In this document: in pieces, positions 21,044 to 31,596 of the stretch | Numbering within the stretch: the first letter of the stretch is position 1 | Layout: the number at the start of each line of letters is the position of its first letter | Assembly (NCBI GenBank): GCA_030581615.1 | Contig: JAKTTT010000017.1 | Span: 1-64,000, forward strand | Direction of reading: 5' to 3' | Length of the DNA stretch: 64,000 nt | Source: Alloascoidea africana | Taxonomy: Eukaryota; Ascomycota; Alloascoideomycetes; Alloascoideales; Alloascoideaceae | Notes under the pieces: model-generated | The model's database searches: none | What the model saw: only the letters and a program-made list of their open reading frames with translations | What the model was told of the DNA's origin: nothing | Position numbers and translations under genes: made by a program

Positions 21044-22642
21044 ATGTCTTTAGTACCAGCTATACCTAACTTCTCGGATGTCTATCCCGCTTCATCCTTA
21101 GAGTTCCAGAAACATAGGTATGAGAAGCTGATTGAGGAGTACGGCTTCAAGTTCGGCCAAGAGCCAGAGTTTGTCTCTCGCAGTCCTGGGCGTGTGAATG
21201 TCATCGGAGAGCACATAGACTATTGCCATTACTCTGTTCTTCCCATGGCGATTGAGGCAGACGTAATAATAGCCGTGGGAACAAGAGAGGATAGAAAAGT
21301 GGTACTATACAATACAGATCCCAATTTTTCAAGGGATGAGTTTGAATTGCCGGAAACAAAGGGGGAAACTGTTGAGATAGATGCAAGCAAGATGCTATGG
21401 ACCAACTACTTCAAATGTGGCCATCTTGTTGCTCATAGGTACTTATTGGAACATGCCAAAGAATCCGGATTTGAATTGTCAAAGGGGATGAACATCCTCG
21501 TCGATGGCAATGTCCCCACTGGATCTGGGCTCTCTTCGTCAGCCGCTATCATCTGTGCCTCTATCTTAGCAACATTGAGGGTAAATGGAGCAGGGAAAGA
21601 GATCACCAAGGAGGATCTCACCAGTATGGCGGTTGTTTCTGAAAGACACGTTGGTGTGAACACAGGCGGCATGGATCAGAGTGCTTCTGTCTGGGGACAA
21701 AGAAATAATATGCTCTATGTCCAGTTCAAGCCAGCACTTAAAACTGCAACTTTCAAAGTTCCGCTTACTACACCACGTCTTGTTTTCCTAGTTGCAAACA
21801 CCCTCTTTAAATCAAATAAATATGAAACTGCTGCCACCAACTACAATCTTCGAGTGGTTGAGGTCACCCTTGCTGCCCAAGTCTTGGCCAATAGGCTCGG
21901 ACTTGCTTCAGAGCTGCCATTGAATGGTAATTTGAATAGGGGCACATTAAGAGGTTTTAGCGACGGCTATTTCCAAAAGATCGAGGGAAAAGAGCCATGG
22001 ATTAATAATGAAGACATTGAAGAGGGCGAGAGAAGGCTTACTCAAATGTTGAAAGTTCTTGAAGAGCAACTGACAGAGAAAGACGGGTACACTGAAGATC
22101 AGGTTGCTAAAGAGCTGGGAATTTCAACTGAAGAGCTAGCCAAGGTCTATTTCACGACTTTCCCAGTGAGATTCGAAAAATTGCAGCTCTATGGACGAGC
22201 AAAGCACGTCTACTCAGAGGCACTTAGAGTGCTTCTCTTTTTAAAAGAGCTGAAACAAATGGAAGAAAGGGATAGTTCATCATTATCAGCAGAGGATTCT
22301 GAAAAACTTTTGGCACGGTTGGGTTCTTTGATGAACGAGTCTCAGCAGTCTTGTGATGAAAGTTTTGACTGCTCATGCCCTGAAATTGATGAAATGTGCA
22401 AAATTGCCCGGGAATATGGTGCTTTCGGATCAAGATTGACAGGCGCAGGTTGGGGAGGGTGCACAGTTCATCTGCTTCCTGAGAACAAGCTTGAACAAGT
22501 GAAAGCAAAACTTACTGAGGAATTTTACAAAGTGAGATATCCCAATATAACAAAAGAGGAGCTGGATGAGGCTTTAGTTGTTTCGGAACCGGCTAATGGG
22601 AGTGCATACTATGATGGTGGAATTTCCGGTTTGGCAAAGTGA
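21044..22642 (+). CDS. GAL1: Galactokinase
   Basis: First Leloir step: ATP-dependent phosphorylation of galactose; a GHMP kinase in the cytosol. From the ATG at 21044 the product has 532 residues (S. cerevisiae 528). GRVNVIGEHIDYCHYSVLP near 49-67 is the galactokinase signature, PTGSGLSSSAA at 158-168 is the ATP loop with the Ser-Ala pair that the non-catalytic Gal3 lacks, and GSRLTGAGWGGCTVHLLP is the third GHMP motif. NYNLRVVEVTLAAQVLA is also conserved. An in-frame ATG at 21008 would add 12 residues; 21044 is preferred because of its AAAATG context and because the protein then begins MSLVPAIPNFSDVY. It converges on the MFS gene with 78 bases between stops. Confidence 0.97.
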   Translation: MSLVPAIPNFSDVYPASSLEFQKHRYEKLIEEYGFKFGQEPEFVSRSPGRVNVIGEHIDYCHYSVLPMAIEADVIIAVGTREDRKVVLYNTDPNFSRDEFELPETKGETVEIDASKMLWTNYFKCGHLVAHRYLLEHAKESGFELSKGMNILVDGNVPTGSGLSSSAAIICASILATLRVNGAGKEITKEDLTSMAVVSERHVGVNTGGMDQSASVWGQRNNMLYVQFKPALKTATFKVPLTTPRLVFLVANTLFKSNKYETAATNYNLRVVEVTLAAQVLANRLGLASELPLNGNLNRGTLRGFSDGYFQKIEGKEPWINNEDIEEGERRLTQMLKVLEEQLTEKDGYTEDQVAKELGISTEELAKVYFTTFPVRFEKLQLYGRAKHVYSEALRVLLFLKELKQMEERDSSSLSAEDSEKLLARLGSLMNESQQSCDESFDCSCPEIDEMCKIAREYGAFGSRLTGAGWGGCTVHLLPENKLEQVKAKLTEEFYKVRYPNITKEELDEALVVSEPANGSAYYDGGISGLAK

Positions 22643-22720
22643 TAGATCTTGAAAACTTGAATAAAATATTAATGACATAGTTCTACAGTAGTATTTACCA
22701 ACAAAAGTAATGAACAGTAT

Positions 22721-24502
22721 CTAATGAGGCATTCCTTTTTCAATTGCATATTCTACTTCATTCCAGTACATCTCACGACTCTTTTCTCTCATCTGCTTGC
22801 CCCATTTAACAAATATCACAAAGGAGCCCATACACGCAAGAGAAATAAAGGCAGCTGCGATGAAGGTATTTTGCAATCCAGTTCCAGTAATCCATGGGTT
22901 TATTCCATAGCCTATTGCAAAACTCATGATGTTTCGGATTAAAATCACCGTTACCATTGATTGCCCGCTGAGTTCTCTGTAGCAATCAATACAGTAGTTG
23001 ACCGGAACTGCACAGCCTAAAGCAATCCCTCCTCCAACCAACCCCATTGCAAATACAACTCCAAACCAGTGAACCTCATGATAAGCTCCTACTCCCCATA
23101 AAATAAGACCAGCGGGAGTCATGACGATGAAGACGAGAGCAATCCACAGTCTATGTTCTGGCTCTGTGACACCTTTGTTTCTACGCGCCATCCATACCTT
23201 GAGCCAGTTGCCCAATATGCCTCCGATGTAACAGTATAACACGGTGAAAAGAACGGGGCTAATGTAAGAAAGTCCCACCATTGAGGCTGAGAAGTTGTAG
23301 GGCTTTGCAGACAAAATCATTGAGGCAGTAGCGTTTAAAACGTTGAACCAAACGAGCCCACTTCCGTAAGCAAATCCGCACCATACAACTATTGGATATC
23401 TAAACATCTTCAAAGGGCCTTTCATCTGCTCAAACAGAATGAAACTTCGCGAACTGCTTGCAGCATCCAGTAGCTTCATTTTTTGCCCAAACGTCTTTGT
23501 TGACTCTTTTTTCGTTGAGACTTTCAGACCTTCTTCCACGTCTACATTTGATTCCATATCCTGTCGTCCCTCTTTTTCTTTTCCTGTAATGGTCGAATAC
23601 TTAACCTCTTCTGCAGTGCCAAGAGATCCGATTACAGATTCGACGTTGGTGGTATCATCCGCAACCGTTCGCCTATTGAAATTGGTTTCTTCCATGAAAA
23701 AGATCAAGAACACAAAAGCAATAGCAGACCATATACTACCCCAGTATATAACCCAGGGCCAACTTTGTCCGTTAGTTATAAAGCCTGCTACCAAAGGCGC
23801 CATGTAGTTACTTGTTGTGAGAGCCAAAGCATATAAGCTGACCCATTTCCCTCGCTCATGTTCAAACCAGATATCCGAAACTGATACCTCGACAAGCGAC
23901 TCAATTGGTGCACCGAGGAAGCCCTGCAGAATTTTCCCTGCAATCCATTCGCCGTTTGAAGTCGTGTAAGGATTCCACAAAACAATAAGTGTCGAAGCAA
24001 GCGCAGTGAAAAGGTACACTGGGCGTTTTCCCCATTGTAAGGCTACAGGTTGCCAAAATAAACACCCCAGACCAAAAAACAGAAACATGTATCCAGTTCC
24101 ATGGTTTAGATCTGAGAGTGAGAGGCCTTGTTCTGTCGATATCTGCGTTAGAACGGAATAGATTGATGCAGAAGGAATCCCCACACAATAAGTATAACTG
24201 GAATCCAGGCGGTTAGTAAACTCTCTTATCTGAAGAAAAATCAAACGACTTACACAACACAGCAGAACATGGAGAGGTATTTTCTCTTTTTTGTCCAATT
24301 GAGAGGATCGTCGGGGTCATCCGATGGTGCGGGAACTAGGACGATATCTTTGGAAGACTGCGAATGGTAGGCATCAACCAAATGGCCATCAACATCAACG
24401 AGATGAGATGTTCTGTAGAAAGCATTCGTTCATTAGCAGGTTGTAACAATGGATGCTTCGAGTTTGGGCTTACCCTGGTATAGCATCCTTATTGATAATC
24501 AT
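22721..24502 (-). CDS. MFS antiporter of the GAL cluster (ORF-Y type, Hol1-like), two introns
   Basis: Twelve-helix major facilitator protein of the fungal DHA1/Hol1 group; substrate unknown. Exon 1 (24502-24474, minus) encodes MIINKDAIP and part of the next codon. Exon 2 (24412-24254) gives GTSHLVDVDGHLVDAYHSQS and VLVPAPSDDPDDPLNWTKKR, the signature cytoplasmic N terminus of this group. Exon 3 (24197-22721) carries the helices, with LQGFLGAPIESLVEVSVSDI and ERGKW in the first half. Introns are 24473-24413 (GTAAGC, branch CTGCTAAT) and 24253-24198 (GTAAGT, branch TTTACTAAC). The phases fit and give 554 residues. Candida-type GAL clusters contain an antiporter gene (ORF-Y) of this class, so position and family agree, but a role in galactose use is inference. 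Confidence 0.85.
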
Positions 24503-26529
24503 TTCAAGTATGTTCGCGACGGGACACTGAGGCGAAGTGGTTGCTCTTATATAGAAAGTTAAAGAGAGACCTCGAAGTTAAAAGAATCTGAAATGAGACA
24601 CGAATTTCGTTGTTTAAGTAAACAGATAGATGCTCTACAAGGTACAGGAAATCTGTCAAAATAATAGTAAACGATCTAGATGACAATGCCTGTTCGAGTT
24701 AGGTGCCTCTTTAGAGAGAAGTGGTGGTTTGAACAGATGCGAATAAACTTTCCATCTGTTGCCCACATGGATAGCCTTATCGGTTTATCAGGCATCGAGG
24801 AATTTATAATATGTGGGTGTTCGAATTCTACTCCTTCGGTTGAGATTTTGAAAATTGGATCTAGGATCCCTGTACGAGATGTCTTATCTCTTTTGGAGAT
24901 CTGGTAGTAAATCATGGCCAAGAAGAGATTGAGATCGTTGGTGGTCCAGCCCCTTTGGAACGGGTTGTTAAATTTTGCGTTTTTTTCCATAGTTAGTTGT
25001 ATCTGGCGTGTCAAAAGCGATAATCGATTTGGCATCTCATCTAAAATCACAGGCCAAAGACGATACTTGCATGAATCGCATGCCACCCATTATTCCGTGA
25101 GAGTTATCTCATCTGGATACCTACTTCAGATACGATTCCTATTCGATTGGAATGAATATGTCTGAACCACCATCGGTACCGTCAAAGCGATTGATTTATA
25201 GGTGTATGATGATTTTTCGTGTTCAGCTAGAATTGGAACTGTATTTCAATGTAAATGAGTTATTTCCAAACCTCCAAAAGAATTGCCTTTGTGTGTCATT
25301 AACGTTCGCTTTGCTGTTCTGGTTTGCCCTTGTCCACCAAGCGTTTCTCGCTTATCTTGCCTAATTTGCCTAAAGCATGGTGGTGTCCTCCAACACCGTC
25401 TCTTATCTGTAGTAAGACTGAGAACTACTTGAAATCAACCCCACAAAAATTTTTCACCCTTATATATTAAACGCAGTCTTTATCTAGTTTTTTAAAAGCA
25501 GCGGGTTGAACTTCCTAAAGTTGCAATGCGAGAGCGTTTTGGTCGGACAATGGCCTTCCGTTCTTAGGAAGTCGTTCATTAGTGGCCGCAACCTTATCTT
25601 CTTACTTGACATCCCCAAAGGTTGACGATTGATAGAGTGGATCATCATTCATATTAAAGGAAAGCTATCCTTTTCAGTCTAGCATATAAAGCTTGCTCTA
25701 AACCCACAGTAAATAACATAAGTTGAACTGATGTGTACCAACATAAATCAAGTTTGCTCGCTAGAACTTGGAGAAGCTCTGGAATGCGCCCATACAGAAG
25801 GACAGATGGCTGACAGACGTCTATGCCATCGACAAGTTTTGGATAAAGCATACCGACGGCATATTTAATAAATAAGTAGGTGTTAAAGCTGCTCTCTAAT
25901 TTCATGATTGTTAGGCTCTGTGGCAGGGCGATTCTCAGGTAAACAATTTTGAGTCCGACTATAACCTAAATGTACATTGAGGCAAACGAACTGGAAGGAC
26001 TTGATAGAAAGCTTCTTAGAGAGCTTTCTAGTAGCATTTCATTCTCATCTAATTCTACCTGGTTAGCGAATGCTAAAGCATTGAGTTCATATGAATCGCT
26101 TGTGAGTTGAGGCACCATAACTACCCTCACTCCGTTTCTTTTGCTCTTCGAACAATCAGTCCTTAAGATGCGAGAAAATACTCAATAAACATCAGCTTCC
26201 TGTTGAACTATTACATAACTATAGTTACCGTTGAATTTTAAACTAGAAACTATTCAGATTCATTTCTACACTGTAAAAAAGAAATCGAATGCTTCGTAGT
26301 TTATTAACAATAACTGAGGTCATTCGGATACAATCCAAACTACTCATGAGAAACCAAAAAAATAATAAAACAAAAGCGGCAATACAGAGCATGTCATTAA
26401 AAAGGTAAAAACAATAATAAATCTCATTTGAAAATATCCTCTCGGAAGAATGATACTTCACTTCAAGGATAAATCATAACACTTGTCCAAAAAACTGCAA
26501 GAACAAAAAAAAATCCAACATTGAAAAAC
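24503..26529. other. Intergenic region between the MFS antiporter and PTR2
   Basis: About 2 kb, AT-rich. The only sizeable open frame is 24676-25086 on the minus strand (separate entry). The 5' part upstream of 24502 is the antiporter promoter, and the right end near 26500 contains A-rich sequence that would be the PTR2 3' end. No RNA gene or repeat is recognised. Confidence 0.35.
24676..25086 (-). CDS. Open reading frame of unknown status, 136 codons stop to stop
   Basis: A stop-to-stop minus strand frame of 136 codons whose first ATG (at MPNRLSLLTRQ) would give about 119 residues. The translation has an ordinary amino-acid mix (NPFQRGWTTNDLNLFLAMIYY, PDKPIRLSMWATDGKF) and no low complexity, but I recognise no family and see no splice joint to a neighbouring exon. 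A frame of this length can arise by chance in 2 kb, so a small or decayed gene is only a possibility. Confidence 0.2.
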   Translation of the reverse strand: MACDSCKYRLWPVILDEMPNRLSLLTRQIQLTMEKNAKFNNPFQRGWTTNDLNLFLAMIYYQISKRDKTSRTGILDPIFKISTEGVEFEHPHIINSSMPDKPIRLSMWATDGKFIRICSNHHFSLKRHLTRTGIVI

Positions 26530-28248
26530 TTATTTATCTCCAAATTCTTCATCCTTGTGTTGAATTCTCCTGTAAGTTTCCTCTGCGTAATCTGCATCGA
26601 TGACATTTAACTCATCTTCAAGCTTATTATACTTGTTGAAGAGAATCCAGAAAATGCATCCTGCCACGAAAGTTGCGCAAGCCAACCCTGTGTACATCCA
26701 CACCAACTTGGGATCTTCTGCAGTGGGGGAAACAGCGATGCCCAAAGCGGCTCCGAAAGCATTCATGAGCAAGAACATGGACATGATAAAGGATTTCATA
26801 TCTGATGGAGCCTTTGTATAAGCGTACTCCAAACCAGTGATAGAGGCAAAGATTTCAGAAAGTCCAATGAGAAGATATGCTGGTGTTTGCACTGCAACGT
26901 GAATCCTGTTTGGTAATGTTGAATCATCATCCAGAGTTCCTGCTGGACAGTCTCGTGGATGTTTGTAACATGGGCCGGCGCTGTAAATCAAATGCTGGAC
27001 AATAGCAGCATATGCCATTGCAACGGCAGCAAAGAAAAACCCACAGGTGATTCTCGTAATTGGCTTGAATCTAATGCCAACCTTTCGAAGAGCTGGATAG
27101 AGAAATCTATCACAAATTGGGATAAAAACGATCAAAGTGAGGGGGTTAATGTTCTGCATGATATCGTTTGGAATGCCGTGAGTTTCCATAGTCGCCGCCT
27201 GAGCAATGAAGTTGTTCACCATCTGCCCATAAACTGTCCAATAGACAGGGTAGAAGCAAAAGACTTTGCAAGCATAGATTGAACGCTTAACCTCGTCTAC
27301 AAACAGATCAGTCCATGGAACGAGACTAAGACCATGCTCTGCTCGATAGGTTGGTTTGGCCGCTTCAAAAGTTCTTCCTTTGATAGCTATAAAAAGAATT
27401 TTAAAACTTCTGGGAATAACCGAACCTTGAGGTGGCTTACTGATATACTTCTTCTTTCCAATCACGAGAGCAAAAATTCCAACAAAGAAGAAACAAAAAG
27501 GCAGAAGGTACGCTGCCCAGAATCCAATGTTCAGTTCCATCTCGGTGGTTGCGATTGCGGACAGCGAGCCGACGTTGATACAGAGATAAAAGATCATAAA
27601 GACTGATTGAATTGTGATGCCTGGATCAACAACTACTCTTTCACCAGTCTTCTTCAAAGTCGACAAATAACACTTTGTGTTTGTATACTGCTCTGCAATT
27701 AGGGGACCAACATTTGATTTGATACCACCAGTTCCCAAACCGATAACAATCATTGCAGTAATCAAGCCACCAAGTGAGGCGCCATGATCTATGGAGACTG
27801 GTAACGAAGTAAGAAACAAAACCAAAATTCCAAAGACATAAATAATGGCAAAGGCCAAAATTGTTTTGTATTTGCCCCAGTAAGAATCGGCGATATAGGC
27901 TCCAAGAATAGGCGTAACATAACACCAAAATTGGAAGAAATAGGAAAGTGCCGAGGAGCCAGACTGCCCCAATCCAATCGCGCCTGGTATGTCCTTATTG
28001 TCTTTATCGTTCATCATGTAATTCATAAAAGGTCCACTCAAACCGTAGTAGGCAAAACGCTCACTCAACTCGACAAGGGCCACAAGCCAGACGGAAGTTG
28101 GAAGCGTGTCCTTAACATGGCGAAGTGTTGAGAGCTCTTCTGGAGTTGGTTCATTGAAGCTGGAATCGGAATTTGTTTCCGAAAGACCAAGCTTTTTGTC
28201 GCTCGAATCGTTTTTCGAGAGCCCTTCTGTTGACTTTAACGAGGCCAT
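26530..28248 (-). CDS. PTR2: Peptide transporter, POT/PTR2 family
   Basis: Proton-coupled uptake of di- and tripeptides at the plasma membrane. The product has 572 residues without introns. A hydrophilic N terminus of about 50 residues is followed by ELSERFAYYG at 60-69, the ExxERFxYY proton-coupling motif. GAYIADSYWGKYKTI matches PTR signature 1 and FYLCINVGSLSAI matches the FYxxINxG signature 2. The long extracellular loop between helices 9 and 10 (CYKHPRDCPAGTLDDD) is typical of fungal Ptr2. ATG at 28248 is the first in frame. S. cerevisiae Ptr2 is about 600 residues. The gene stands alone, 2.2 kb from the GAL-cluster antiporter and 3.3 kb from the sugar porter. Confidence 0.93.
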   Translation of the reverse strand: MASLKSTEGLSKNDSSDKKLGLSETNSDSSFNEPTPEELSTLRHVKDTLPTSVWLVALVELSERFAYYGLSGPFMNYMMNDKDNKDIPGAIGLGQSGSSALSYFFQFWCYVTPILGAYIADSYWGKYKTILAFAIIYVFGILVLFLTSLPVSIDHGASLGGLITAMIVIGLGTGGIKSNVGPLIAEQYTNTKCYLSTLKKTGERVVVDPGITIQSVFMIFYLCINVGSLSAIATTEMELNIGFWAAYLLPFCFFFVGIFALVIGKKKYISKPPQGSVIPRSFKILFIAIKGRTFEAAKPTYRAEHGLSLVPWTDLFVDEVKRSIYACKVFCFYPVYWTVYGQMVNNFIAQAATMETHGIPNDIMQNINPLTLIVFIPICDRFLYPALRKVGIRFKPITRITCGFFFAAVAMAYAAIVQHLIYSAGPCYKHPRDCPAGTLDDDSTLPNRIHVAVQTPAYLLIGLSEIFASITGLEYAYTKAPSDMKSFIMSMFLLMNAFGAALGIAVSPTAEDPKLVWMYTGLACATFVAGCIFWILFNKYNKLEDELNVIDADYAEETYRRIQHKDEEFGDK

Positions 28249-31200
28249 TTTACTATTAGTTGTTGGAGATTATTATGAATCGCACTTGTCAAAAAACACA
28301 AGGGATCGACTGTTACACAAAGAGAGATAGAAAAAGGCAGTGGGGAAGAACTTGGGAGAGAGAGGCAACCCCATTCTATTTATTTGCTTTAGGCTCAAGT
28401 ACGAAGGTAATTGTATTTTTCCATACCTACTTTATAATTACATTGATTTCAGATTAGAATTAGAAGCATGCGGCAGAATAATCATCATCTTGCATGATTC
28501 ATTCTTACTTTTAAGGGTTTACTAGTGGGTCTCCTCCCTTTTCTTGTCAATCATTATTGCTTTAACTTTTATCTTTGCTTTCTGAGTGCAATCATGTTCC
28601 ATGCCCTACCCGAAGCCGTACCCCCTGCCGGTCCCTGCATACAATGCCTCTGTTCACGGAGTGCCAGAAAACCTTATCACCCGACGTTTGTCCGCCTATT
28701 TTTCCTTGATAAGCCGTTGGCTGAACACAATGTGGGTTTTAGGTAGTAAGAATTAAAAGAAGGATGATAGCCACAAGTTTCTATCGATACGTTATCTCTT
28801 TCTGATGGCCTCCCTACCCAATCAGCTTCTCAAACTTGGAACGGCCTTATGCCCAGCCCAGTGGTGCCTTTCGTAGCAGCAACTAAATAAATATCTTGGC
28901 ACACTTCTTACATATAGAATAGCGCCGTTTTGTCTTTAACTTCTGGTCTTGGTGTTCTGCTTTCCCTGCTCTTGATAAACATCCGACGTTTTCCTTGATA
29001 TATGCGTAGCCAACAGCGTTACGAGAAGTGCCAAGTCCGAAACAAAAACATCCTTTCCCAAAGCGTATGACACCTTTCGTCAACTGCACTGCACGGATTT
29101 GGCCATTTGAAAATTTTTGACGTGCTTATTTCTGATCCAACCTTCTGATCTGATCTGACGATCGAACTTGAACGAGTATCTGTTGATATCTGGAGAAGAA
29201 GCCACACACAAAAATACTAATAATAAAATAAACAGAAGTAGGTGGTGACGCTTTTTACATGGAAGAGGGGAATTCATGTGCTGAGTTTTTCCACGGCACT
29301 TTTTGAACCTGGACCTGTGCGTGCATCACACGCCATACATCACATGGGAAATTTCAAGTGACAGTTTTGAAAGCTCTTTCTCTATTCCAGAGGATTTTCG
29401 ATGTGTCGCCTAGTAGTTTATTCGCTATTGATCTGTGTATTGGTACTCAAACAACTTGGAATTTTAAAAGTTTAAGCAAGGGTAGAGAAATCATCTGAGA
29501 GCTATCTTAGATTTATGAAAGTCTTGGAGAAAAAATATGTTCCGTATTCTAATGAAAATACCAAGTGGAATTAAATTACAAAATCACAGTCAGTGCAACA
29601 GAATGTACTTTGGTGACGGCTGTTTCTAATGTAGACACCCTATTCTAGTTACTACCCTAGTTGCTAAAAGGTATCTGATTGCTCTGATCCAAATATCCAT
29701 CTACATGTTTCAAGTGTCGTGGATTTGTTAATCTTTGGGGTAAAAATCTAGGAGTAAAAGATAGGGCAGAAGATCTAGAAGACAAGCTTGAACGGCAATT
29801 TGACCGGGAAGAAAAGCTTGGCAACACGACTTAATCCCAGCTCATCAACCGATTGAGAAAGTTGTTTCATCCTTCGTACATTCTGGCTGGATGCAAGGCG
29901 AAACACATGAAAAATGCCATACGAGGCTTTAGAATAATGCATGTACTGGAAAAAGGTCGATGAGCAGGTTGAGAAACCTCGAAGTATGAAATAATTATCT
30001 ATAGCAAACATGAACCACAAATTTGAGTTTCTATTCTTTGAAGAAGAAAATCCCAAAACTAAGAGTGCTCTCTTATCTTTCGGTAAACCTACAATATTTG
30101 CAACGTTTTTACACTTCAGGAGTTCTTGGCGAAGCCACTATCACCATGTCATTGTACAATTCCCAGTTGATTGATTTTATGTCATGGATCACAAGAGTGG
30201 GGAAGAAATTCAAGGAAACCTAAGATTTGTCGAGACATCCTTGGATATTGTTATTACTTTAGACAGCAGTTGGATCCTAAGTGCGAAGAGGATCCGAGTT
30301 TCTTGACAGATAAATGCAAGTATATTGACATACCCCAGGATCTGTTTGAGTATAATAGGCCCAAGATACGAGGAAAAGATATCAATAAAAATAAAAGATG
30401 AAAAATCAAAATGTTTCTTGTATTTAGGTGAAATGGGTGTTTAACATACGGCTTTTTACAAAGAATGAATGGAGTTTAGACACTTACCCGTTCTTCTGTT
30501 TGTTCAAAGGTCTAACTTCAAATCAAATGGCAAAGCTTAGTTCCATATCAACTGGAGCGCCAATTGCCAAAAACATACTAAATGAACATTATTGCACTAT
30601 CAAGCGTCCCAAATTTGATTTTCAAAAAGTAATTTAAGTATAATGCCAAGGAGGTGGACTTGCCTCATACAAATAGTCTTTTTTTTTTCGGTAATCGGCG
30701 GAAAATGAAAGCTGTAGTTAATTGAAATGTAGAGCACTTTGTTCTTTATTGCGAGATATTTTAACTACCTAAAAAAAACACTCACAAATATGAAGTGATG
30801 TGGGTTGTCATGATGCATATCTTAAGGGATCTATTTCCAAGCAGAAAAATTGTGGAAATCTGGTCTTGCGAAGCATGGGTTCATGATGTGCGAAACGAAT
30901 CAATGTCTCAGAATTCAGGAAAATCTAGAGGTAAATGATTTTACTCTATAGAATAACTGGTGATTGATTCAGGTCTTTTCTAAACTGCAAGTCTTCAAAA
31001 GTTCATCCTGTTGTTACTCCTCTTCCCCCTGGCCATTTACCCACTTTGGCTTCTCAAGCCTACCAACAGAAGAACAAAAGGCTAAACTCTTTTCGCTAGC
31101 ACCGTTCGAGGACGCATGACAGTTAATATGAGCCAAGTACGAAAGATAGAAAAGAAAGTGAGAACTTCGCTAAGATTGTAGATTTGATCATGGAAAGCAA

Positions 31201-31596
31201 ACTTGAAAGTTTTATGTACTGGCATGGAGTACGAGGAATCCATTTGGCTACTATCTATTAGCTTTTTGAGTATTCTTTACCTTATCAAATCTATCTGTTA
31301 CAATGAGGCACCTGGTTTTTTTGAATTTTACGGAAAGCAAGGCAATCGTGCATTTTTTGTTGAAAGATTTTGGAATGAAGAGCTTCCCAATACTTGGAGG
31401 TTTTTGCAGAGTTTATCATCCAACTCAATCAAAACCTTGATATGGAAAAATTAAACTTTTTCACTTCTCATCATATTGAGCTATTATTATTACTCGTTAA
31501 TAGACATTAAACAAAATAAAAAAAAATCTTGTTCATAAATCATTCTCTCCCGAATCTAAATCAAAAAAAAAAAGTACAGGGAAAAGAAAAAAAAGT
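28249..31596. other. Intergenic region PTR2-sugar porter, no gene recognised
   Basis: About 3.3 kb. All open frames are 93 codons or shorter and none shows a family motif. A few (30171-30401 and 30428-30637 on the + strand) have ordinary composition but no recognisable homology. The left end must hold the PTR2 promoter and the right end the 3' end of the sugar porter, where A-rich runs lie at 31518-31596. Confidence 0.3.
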
